In this document: piece by piece, positions 57,901-64,000 of the stretch
Position numbering within the stretch: the stretch's first letter is position 1
Layout: each line of letters opens with the position of its first letter
From: Rhodocyclaceae bacterium
GTDB lineage: Bacteria > Pseudomonadota > Gammaproteobacteria > Burkholderiales > Rhodocyclaceae
Length of the DNA: 64,000 nucleotides
Direction of reading: 5' to 3'
Assembly: GCA_016704145.1 (NCBI GenBank)
Contig: JADJAS010000007.1
Location: 1,736,001 to 1,800,000, forward strand
The notes under the pieces: model-generated
What the model saw: only the letters and a program-made list of their open reading frames with translations
What the model was told of the DNA's origin: nothing
Databases searched by the model: none
Program-made: the position numbers and the translations under genes

Positions 57901-58797
57901 TTATTTCTTGGCGATGGCCGCGAGTTTGTCGGCCTTGATGACCTGTCCGTCGAGTCCCGCCTGCTGGGCGGTACCGCCATAGGCGATCGACATCAACTGC
58001 GTGTAATAGACCACGGGCATGTTGAGCTTGGTGCCGTGCTTCTTGTTGATCTCCGACTGGTAGACCTCGACGTTGGCCTGGCAGAGCTGGCAGGGCGTGA
58101 CGATCAAGTCGGCGCCGCCGTCGTAGGCGGCCTCGACGATGTCGCGGATCTGCTTTTGCGACTTGTCGGGCTCGGAGAAGGCCAGCGCGCCGCCGCAGCA
58201 GGTGACCTTCTGGTCGTATTTCACGGCCTCGGCGCCCACGGTCTCGATCATCTTGTCGAGATACTTCGGATTCTCGAAGGATTCGCCGGCGATGCCGAAC
58301 GGCCGGTTGGTCTGGCAGCCGACGTAGCCGGCGATCTTCAGATGGTCGAGTGGCTTGACCACCGGCGCCTTCATGGCGTCCCAGCCGATATCCTCGATCA
58401 GCACCTCGGTCATGTGGCGGGCGCGCACGGTATTGTTCAGGTTGAGGCCGGCTTCCTTGAGCGCGACGTTGGTCTCGGCGAGCAGGTTGGCGTGCTCGGC
58501 CAGTCGCTCGTGTGTCTCGCGCGTGGCCAGCCAGCAGGCCGGACAGCCCGACACCATGTCCTGGCCGGGCAGTTCCTTCTCGGCGATCGCCAGGTTGCGG
58601 GCGTTGATGACCAGGCGGGGCAATTCGCCGCCCTCGGCATAGCCGATCGAGGCGCCGCAGCAGTTCCAGTCGGGAATCTCGTTCAACTGGAGATCGAGCT
58701 TTTGCACCACGACGTCGAGCGAGGTGAGGAAGTTCGATGCTGTCGCGCCCTTCTGCGACGAGCAACCGGGATAGAACGCATACTGTTTCTTGGCCAT
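57901..58797 (-). CDS. hdrB: Heterodisulfide reductase subunit B-like protein
   Basis: 298 residues. Two CCG domains: FYPGCSSQ with DWNCCGASIGY and GCPACW, then GYVGCQTNRP with KVTCCGGALAF and TPCQLCQANVE. They bind noncubane Fe-S clusters in HdrB. With HdrC it replaces QmoC in the APS reductase electron chain here. Ribosome site AGGAGCAAGGA. Last gene of the qmoAB-hdrCB operon. Confidence 0.92.
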   Translation of the reverse strand: MAKKQYAFYPGCSSQKGATASNFLTSLDVVVQKLDLQLNEIPDWNCCGASIGYAEGGELPRLVINARNLAIAEKELPGQDMVSGCPACWLATRETHERLAEHANLLAETNVALKEAGLNLNNTVRARHMTEVLIEDIGWDAMKAPVVKPLDHLKIAGYVGCQTNRPFGIAGESFENPKYLDKMIETVGAEAVKYDQKVTCCGGALAFSEPDKSQKQIRDIVEAAYDGGADLIVTPCQLCQANVEVYQSEINKKHGTKLNMPVVYYTQLMSIAYGGTAQQAGLDGQVIKADKLAAIAKK

Positions 58798-58809
58798 TCC
58801 TTGCTCCTG

Positions 58810-59448
58810 TCAGGCCAGACCGCGGCGACGGTCCTCGATTTCACGGGCCTTGGCCACCATCTTGCGGAAGCCGCCGATGTCCTTGCACTTGTGTCCGCCG
58901 ACGAGCTCCATCGGATTGAGACGCTTGGCCTTGAGCAGGCCGAGGCCGGTCGCCTGCATGGCCATGGCGTTCTTGACGCCCTGGCCGAAACCATCCTTGA
59001 AGTACATGGCCAGCGAGAACTTCAGCTCGTTGACGCGGCCGGTCTTGACCAGGTTGTCCCAGAACAGCTTGGCGATTTCCCGCGTCGGCTGCCCCTTGGG
59101 CGCGAGATCGAGGCGGTGGGCGTAATTGGCCAGGCCGTGCATGATGTGCGTGATCGGCAGCTGGCGCGGGCAGCGGACGATACAGTTGTAGCACGAGGTG
59201 CACATCCACATCGAGTCGGAACCCAGCACTTCCTCGCGCTTGCCGGCGCGGATCATCATGAAGATCTTCTGCGGTGAATGCTGCCAGGCCGGGCCGAGCG
59301 GGCACGAGCCGGCGCAGACGCCGCACTGCATGCACATCTTCACCATGTGGCCGTCTTCGACGTTCGCCTCGACTTCCTTGAGGAAGTTGTTCTTGTAGCG
59401 GGCGAGAGCGTTTTGATTGGCCGAATTTGCGTTCGTCGTCATCGTCAT
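58810..59448 (-). CDS. hdrC: Heterodisulfide reductase subunit C-like protein
   Basis: 212 residues. Two [4Fe-4S] motifs: CMQCGVCAGSCPLGPAW and CTSCYNCIVRCPRQLPI. It is soluble, with no membrane helix such as QmoC has. Passes electrons between QmoAB and HdrB. 12 bp upstream of hdrB. Confidence 0.93.
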   Translation of the reverse strand: MTMTTNANSANQNALARYKNNFLKEVEANVEDGHMVKMCMQCGVCAGSCPLGPAWQHSPQKIFMMIRAGKREEVLGSDSMWMCTSCYNCIVRCPRQLPITHIMHGLANYAHRLDLAPKGQPTREIAKLFWDNLVKTGRVNELKFSLAMYFKDGFGQGVKNAMAMQATGLGLLKAKRLNPMELVGGHKCKDIGGFRKMVAKAREIEDRRRGLA

Positions 59449-59458
59449 GCGCTCCTTC

Positions 59459-61702
59459 CTAGCCGAAGCCCTTCATCGGCGACGGACCTATCTCGTTGAT
59501 CTGCTCGACATACTCGTTGATCAGCCGCGCGACGCGGGCGTTGTCGGTGATCGCCACTTCCTGCGTCTGCACGCGCTCGGGTTCGAGGCCGAGCTGCTTC
59601 AGCGTGTCGCCGATCTTGCTCATCCGGTAGTGGGCCATCTCCGAGCCCTTGACGAAGTGGCACTGGTAGTCGTCGCCCTTCTTGCAGCCCATCATCATCA
59701 CGCCGTCGTAGCCGGAGTTCAGCGCGTCGGTGATCCAGATGGTGTTCACCGAGCCGAGGCAGCGCACCGGAATCGCCCGCACGAAGGCGGAGTAGGTAAT
59801 GCGCTGGATGCCGGCCATGTCGAGCGCCGGGTAGGCGTCGTTTTCGCAGGCGAGGATCAGGATGCGCGGCTTTTCCTCGAACTCGTCGGGCACGTTGACG
59901 GCCTTGATCTGGCTGCCGACGGTGTCGCAGGAGTAGTTCTCGAAGGAGATCACGCGCACCGGGCAGGCGCCCATACAGGTGCCGCAGCGGCGGCAGCGTT
60001 CCTCGTTGAAGAGCGGGAAGCGCTTCTCGTCCTCGTCGATGGCGCCGAACGGGCATTCCACCGTGCAGCGCTTGCACTGCGTGCAGCCTTCCAGTCGGGC
60101 CTTCGGGAACGACAGGTCCCAGGCGCGCGGATGCGCGGCGCGACCCTGCTGCGCATTCTCGACCGCCTGGATCGCCTTCAGCGCGGCGCCGGTGGCGTCT
60201 TCCTGCGCCTGCAACATGTCCATCGGCCGGCGCACCGGGCCGGTGGCGTAGATGCCGGTGCGGCGGGTTTCGTAGGGGAAGCAGATGAAGTGCGAATCCG
60301 CGAAGCCGTACTTGAACTGCGGCATGTCCGGACCCTGGCGATAGGCCAGCTTCAGCACCGAGGTCGCTTCGAGGTCGCGGCGCTGCTGCTTGGCCGCCTC
60401 GTCGCCGCCCTCGGCCTTGGTGTTGATCTCGGTCCAGACGTCGAGGTCGACGCCGGCGTTCGGCACCTGGCCGGTGGCGAGCACCACCAGATCGGCATCC
60501 GCCGCGGTGTCCTCGTCGAGGATCAGGTCGCGGAATTCGACCTTGCAGTTGTCACCACCGCTGACCTTGCCGGCCTTGCCCTTGGTGAAGATCACGCCCT
60601 TCTGCTGGGCGCTGCGGTAGAAGTCCTCGCCCATGCCCGGCACCCGCAGGTCCTGATACATGACCACGGTGTCGATATCGGGATTCTGGTCCTTGAAGTA
60701 CATCGCCTGCTTGATGCTGGTCGCGCAGCAGTGGCCGGAGCAGTAGGCGAGATGCGTGCCCGTCGTGTCGCGCTGGCCGGCGCACTGCACGAAGACCACC
60801 GACTTCACTTCCTTGCCGTCGGCGCGCTTGATGGCGCCGCCATTCGCTTGTTTCGCCATGGCTTCGAGGCCGGCCTGGTCGACCACGTTGGCTTGACCGC
60901 CGCCGAGTTCCGGCAGCCTGGCGATGTCGTAAGTGGTGAAACCGGTCGCCTGGACCACGGCGCCGACGGTTTCTTCCGTCACTGCACCCGATTCCTGGGC
61001 GACGCTGATCTGGAAGCGGCCGGGCGCGCCGGCGGTCTTGGCGACGGTCGAGTTGAGATGCGCCTTGATGCGCGGATGGGTGCCGATCCTGGCGGCCATC
61101 TCCTCGACACCCGTCGCTTGCGGCTCGGCATAAGGGCCGCTGAAGGGCACGCGCTTGAGGAGATTGCGGGCGAAGCCGCCGAGCGCAGCCGATTTTTCGA
61201 CGATCACGACCTCATAGCCGGCGTCGGCCGCGGCCAGCGCCGCCGTCATGCCGGAGATGCCGCCACCGACCACAAGGATGCGCTTGGAGGACGATTCTTT
61301 CACGTTGCCGCCGGGCACGATCATCTTCTTCACTTCCGCGCAGCCCATGCGCACGTAGTCCTCGGCCATTTCCTGGCGGATCTCGTCATGGTCGGAGCCT
61401 TCGGCGACGACCCAGATCACGCCTTCACGCAGGTTGGCGCGCGCGACGGCGGCGGTCGGGAAGCTGAAGGCCTCGGCCTTGGCGCGGCGCGAGCAGGCGG
61501 CGATGCACAGGTGAGTGACACCCTCGTTGGCGACATCGTCGCGGATCATCTGCACGCCTTCGGCGTTGCAGAGGAAGGGATGGCTCTTCACCATCGCCAT
61601 CTTGCCTTCCTTCTGGGCGATCTTTTCCAGCGCCCCGACATTCAGCACATCGCCGATGCCGCAGCCCGAGCAGATGTAGGCAGCGAATTTGTTGTCGGCC
61701 AT
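59459..61702 (-). CDS. qmoB: QmoB, HdrA/MvhD-like subunit
   Basis: 747 residues. An N-terminal segment, FAD domain (ILVVGGGISGMTAALAAADA), redox region (YCSGHCCATSIKQAMYFKDQ), two ferredoxin motifs (CTQCKRCTVECPFGAID and CRRCGTCMGACPVRVIS), then MvhD-like C-terminal domain. It may support electron confurcation with HdrBC. Start and stop overlap qmoA (TAATG). Confidence 0.93.
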   Translation of the reverse strand: MADNKFAAYICSGCGIGDVLNVGALEKIAQKEGKMAMVKSHPFLCNAEGVQMIRDDVANEGVTHLCIAACSRRAKAEAFSFPTAAVARANLREGVIWVVAEGSDHDEIRQEMAEDYVRMGCAEVKKMIVPGGNVKESSSKRILVVGGGISGMTAALAAADAGYEVVIVEKSAALGGFARNLLKRVPFSGPYAEPQATGVEEMAARIGTHPRIKAHLNSTVAKTAGAPGRFQISVAQESGAVTEETVGAVVQATGFTTYDIARLPELGGGQANVVDQAGLEAMAKQANGGAIKRADGKEVKSVVFVQCAGQRDTTGTHLAYCSGHCCATSIKQAMYFKDQNPDIDTVVMYQDLRVPGMGEDFYRSAQQKGVIFTKGKAGKVSGGDNCKVEFRDLILDEDTAADADLVVLATGQVPNAGVDLDVWTEINTKAEGGDEAAKQQRRDLEATSVLKLAYRQGPDMPQFKYGFADSHFICFPYETRRTGIYATGPVRRPMDMLQAQEDATGAALKAIQAVENAQQGRAAHPRAWDLSFPKARLEGCTQCKRCTVECPFGAIDEDEKRFPLFNEERCRRCGTCMGACPVRVISFENYSCDTVGSQIKAVNVPDEFEEKPRILILACENDAYPALDMAGIQRITYSAFVRAIPVRCLGSVNTIWITDALNSGYDGVMMMGCKKGDDYQCHFVKGSEMAHYRMSKIGDTLKQLGLEPERVQTQEVAITDNARVARLINEYVEQINEIGPSPMKGFG

Positions 61703-63000
61703 TATGCGGCCTCCGTCGAAGCAGTCTTGTGAATCACCTGGATGGCCTTGAGCGACGCGGCGGTGGCGCTTTGCACCGCGCGGTTCACATCCAGCGGGCT
61801 CGATGCGGCGCCGGCGCCGAACATGCCACCGTCCTTGGAACCCTCGATGAAGTTGGAGGAATCCTGGATGATGTCGGCCGGCAGTTTCACGCCGGTGACT
61901 TCCGGTTCCATGCCCACCGCCAGCACGACCAGGTCATGCTCGACGGCATAACGGTGATAACCCTCGGTATCGACGCCGTGCAGGATCGGGTTGCCATTGG
62001 CCCTGTTCTCAGCGATGCGCGCGACCTTCGACTTGACGAAGCCGACGGTCTTGTCGTTTTGCACGTTCTGGTAAAAATCCTCGAAGCGGTCGATGGCGCG
62101 GATATCGATGTAATAGACGGTGGACTTGCCATCGTCACCAAAGGCTTCGCGCACGTACTGGGTCTGCTTCAGTGTCGCCATGCAGCAGATGCGCGAGCAG
62201 TGGCGCAGGTAGTTCTCGTCGCGCGAGCCGGCGCACTGGATGAAGGCGATGTTCTTCGCTTCCTTGCCGTCGCCCGGGCGCAGGATCCTGCCGCCGGTCG
62301 GGCCGCGCGGATCGGCCAGGCGCTCGAACTCGACGCTGGTGATCACATTCGGGTAGCGGTCGTAGCCATAGGGTTGGATCTTGTTGGCGTCGAACGGCCG
62401 CCAGCCGGTGGCCCAGACCACGGCGCCGACGTTGAGCTGGCTCGTCTCTTCCTTCATGTCCAGATCCACGGCGCCGTATTTGCACGCGGCCCTGGCCGCC
62501 TCGCCTTCGGCCGTGCCCGCGATCGAGGCATCGATCACGTAGCGCTGCGGGTAGGCCATCATGTGCGGCAGGTAGGCCGCCTTGAGCTTGGCCGCCGTCT
62601 TGCCGTCGCCATAGTTGAAGGCGTCGGCGATTTCGGATGTCACGGCCTTGGCGCATTCGCCGCAGGTCGTGCAGTTCTCATTGACGTAGCGCGGCGAGAC
62701 CTTCAGCGTGACCGCGTAATTGCCGCGCGAACCGGCGACGGCGGTGACCTCGGTCATCGTCATCACCTTCACGTTTGGGTTGCCCTTGATGCGCTTCAGG
62801 TTGATTTCTAGCCCGCAGGTCGGGTGGCACATCTTCGGGAAGTACCGATACAGCTGGGCGGTACGGCCGCCGAGGGTCGGTGTCTTCTCGACCAGGATGA
62901 CCTGCTTGCCGCATTCGGCGGCTTCCAGCGCGGCCGTCATGCCGCTGATGCCGCCGCCGACGACCAGGATTGTCTGGTTGGTTGCGATTGGAGCCGTCAC
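61702..63000 (-). CDS. qmoA: QmoA, HdrA-like flavoprotein
   Basis: 432 residues. FAD motif ILVVGGGISGMTAALEAAEC, Cys-rich NCTTCGECAKAVTSE and IQCAGSRDENYLRHCSRICC. QmoA links APS reductase electrons to the quinone or Hdr part. First gene of the minus-strand qmoA-qmoB-hdrC-hdrB operon. Confidence 0.94.
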   Translation of the reverse strand: MTAPIATNQTILVVGGGISGMTAALEAAECGKQVILVEKTPTLGGRTAQLYRYFPKMCHPTCGLEINLKRIKGNPNVKVMTMTEVTAVAGSRGNYAVTLKVSPRYVNENCTTCGECAKAVTSEIADAFNYGDGKTAAKLKAAYLPHMMAYPQRYVIDASIAGTAEGEAARAACKYGAVDLDMKEETSQLNVGAVVWATGWRPFDANKIQPYGYDRYPNVITSVEFERLADPRGPTGGRILRPGDGKEAKNIAFIQCAGSRDENYLRHCSRICCMATLKQTQYVREAFGDDGKSTVYYIDIRAIDRFEDFYQNVQNDKTVGFVKSKVARIAENRANGNPILHGVDTEGYHRYAVEHDLVVLAVGMEPEVTGVKLPADIIQDSSNFIEGSKDGGMFGAGAASSPLDVNRAVQSATAASLKAIQVIHKTASTEAA

Positions 63001-63100
63001 GTCGAGTCTCCGGTGAATGGGATTCGGAAGAACGGCGGCGATTCTACCGTGGCGATCTCCGCGCCCGGCTTGCGAAAGGTCAAGCGGCCCGGAAAAATGT

Positions 63101-63118
63101 TTCTATCCGGAAATAGAA
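63101..63118. promoter_or_regulatory. Inverted repeat upstream of qmoA, candidate operator
   Basis: TTCTAT and ATAGAA separated by six bases in the 138-bp gap between qmoA and the phosphoesterase, in an AT-richer patch. Its role as a regulator site is a guess. Confidence 0.3.
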
Positions 63119-63138
63119 CTACAGAATGCCCCGCGACA

Positions 63139-63654
63139 TCACGCGGGCGTTGGCTTTACGTCGAAAGTCAGTGATGACAGGTCGCCGAGTATCCAGGTGG
63201 CAGACGGTGCACCCAGACCGGCGACCGTGCCGGGATTGACGAGCCAGGTCTGGTTCCCCCTGACGTTGATCTGCTGGCGTACTTCCGGCTCGTGGCTGTG
63301 ACCGCAGCAGACGACGTCGTAGTCGCCCGTGCAGGCCATGGCATGAGCATAGTGCGGGTAATGCGTGATGAAGATGCGCCGCTCGCCGAGGGCGATGCTG
63401 CCATCGTGGCCATGGTAGTGCAGCAAACCGTTCGATTCCCACGCGAGCCGCGAGATCGCCACCGGATCGCCCAGGTTGTTGCCATGGACGGCGTGGATCG
63501 GCAGGCCGAGCTTGATCGAGGCCTTGAGCGTGTTGCCGCCGATGATGTCACCGCAGTGGATGACGGCTTCGGCGCCGAGGCCTTGCGCGGCCTCGATGGC
63601 GCGGGCCAGCATCGGGCCGCGGTCGTGGCTGTCGGAGACGATGCAAATCTTCAT
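63139..63654 (-). CDS. YfcE/MJ0936-type metallophosphoesterase
   Basis: 171 residues from ATG 63654. Metal motifs CIVSDSHDRG, VIHCGDIIGG, VHGNNL, FITHYPHYA and CCGHSHEPE are those of small calcineurin-like phosphodiesterases. Substrate unknown. Start overlaps the upstream gene's stop (TGATG). Confidence 0.9.
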   Translation of the reverse strand: MKICIVSDSHDRGPMLARAIEAAQGLGAEAVIHCGDIIGGNTLKASIKLGLPIHAVHGNNLGDPVAISRLAWESNGLLHYHGHDGSIALGERRIFITHYPHYAHAMACTGDYDVVCCGHSHEPEVRQQINVRGNQTWLVNPGTVAGLGAPSATWILGDLSSLTFDVKPTPA

Positions 63655-64000
63655 CAGATGACGAGAGGGCCGTCGTAGCCGTCGTCGGCGATGTCCAGGC
63701 GCGTCATGCCCGAACGGATGCCCTTCATCTGCTGCTCGTGATCGGCTTGCACCTGCAGAAGCGTAACCACGCAATCGCCGAGGTTGTCGAAACTTTCCTT
63801 GCCGGTGCCGTATTGGGTGGCTTCGTTGTAGAAGAACTGCGCCTTGAAGCGGGTATCGCCGAGCTTGAAGACGACGAAATGTGCGCCACGCTCTTCCCAG
63901 TAGACGACCGGGCAGGTGTCGAGGGCATCGCTTTCCGCGCGAAGCTGAATTTCCGCGTCGGCCGTTTGCAGCGGCACCATGCGGCCATAGCGTTCGATGA
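63654..64000 (-). CDS. Conserved small protein of unknown function, 5' end off the window
   Basis: The frame is open to the window edge: IERYGRMVPLQTADAEIQL lies upstream of a possible ATG at 63980, so the start is probably outside. 108 residues follow that ATG (VVYWEERGAHFVVFKLGDTR, then FDNLGDCVVTLLQVQADHEQ). No family recognised. Coupled to the phosphoesterase. Confidence 0.6.
   Translation of the reverse strand, partial: IERYGRMVPLQTADAEIQLRAESDALDTCPVVYWEERGAHFVVFKLGDTRFKAQFFYNEATQYGTGKESFDNLGDCVVTLLQVQADHEQQMKGIRSGMTRLDIADDGYDGPLVI

Noticed and set aside
63161..63186. Repeat-like CGAAAGTCAG near the phosphoesterase end
   Set aside because: Only the first ten bases match well; 18 of 25 overall.

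Overview
This is a GC-rich chromosomal segment from a sulfur-oxidising, aerobic or facultative betaproteobacterium, most like the Sterolibacteriaceae/Sulfuritalea/Thiobacillus type. That placement is an inference from gene content. The window has soxYZ-soxAXB without soxCD, a dissimilatory sat-aprBA set, and qmoAB followed by hdrCB instead of qmoC. Together these convert thiosulfate to sulfate by way of stored sulfur or sulfite, and APS reductase electrons pass to Qmo/Hdr. No tRNA, rRNA or CRISPR array was seen.

Layout. Positions 1-10.5 kb hold housekeeping and accessory genes: an HtrA protease cut by the window edge, a Nif3-like protein, a FimV-like protein, msrA, a large sensor kinase, and a cluster of methyltransferase, paaK, degenerate GGDEF protein, paaK and paaI for phenylacetyl-CoA metabolism. 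Positions 10.5-17.5 kb hold sucCD with a clear promoter and terminator, then PP2C phosphatase, FHA protein, metallo-beta-lactamase phosphodiesterase and a GAF-fused PilB/GspE-like ATPase. Positions 17.5-21.3 kb are a toxin-antitoxin island with four modules (two VapBC-like, one HepT/MntA, one Phd/ParE) around a sigma54-driven pilA. Positions 21.3-25.1 kb hold sixA and a MacAB-type exporter.

Positions of about 25.2-43.3 kb are a decayed Mu-like prophage. Mor and GemA genes lie on the minus strand; head and tail genes lie on the plus strand. Several structural genes are frameshifted or internally deleted (protease, a minor tail gene, tape measure, tip protein). Two copies of one 1045-bp IS1595/ISXO2-like element, differing at one noticed base, are inserted with 8-bp target duplications. 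The head gene gpF contains a 308-residue intein, and a complete Vsr-like homing endonuclease gene lies antisense inside that intein. The tail-chaperone pair has a canonical A AAA AAC slippery site.

Positions 43.5-63 kb are the sulfur-oxidation region: soxB-X-A-Z-Y (minus strand), moaC, a BepA-like protease, sat-aprB-aprA, a YkgJ-family protein, cbbQ-cbbO, then hdrB-hdrC-qmoB-qmoA (minus strand). The window ends with a metallophosphoesterase and a partial conserved small gene.

A second unusual feature crosses the whole window: a dispersed ~25-bp repeat with core GTGCCGCCACGGCTGACTTT. Ten copies are seen, inside unrelated host and phage genes and between genes. In genes they stay in frame and encode GVPPRLTF on one strand or KVSRGGTP on the other.
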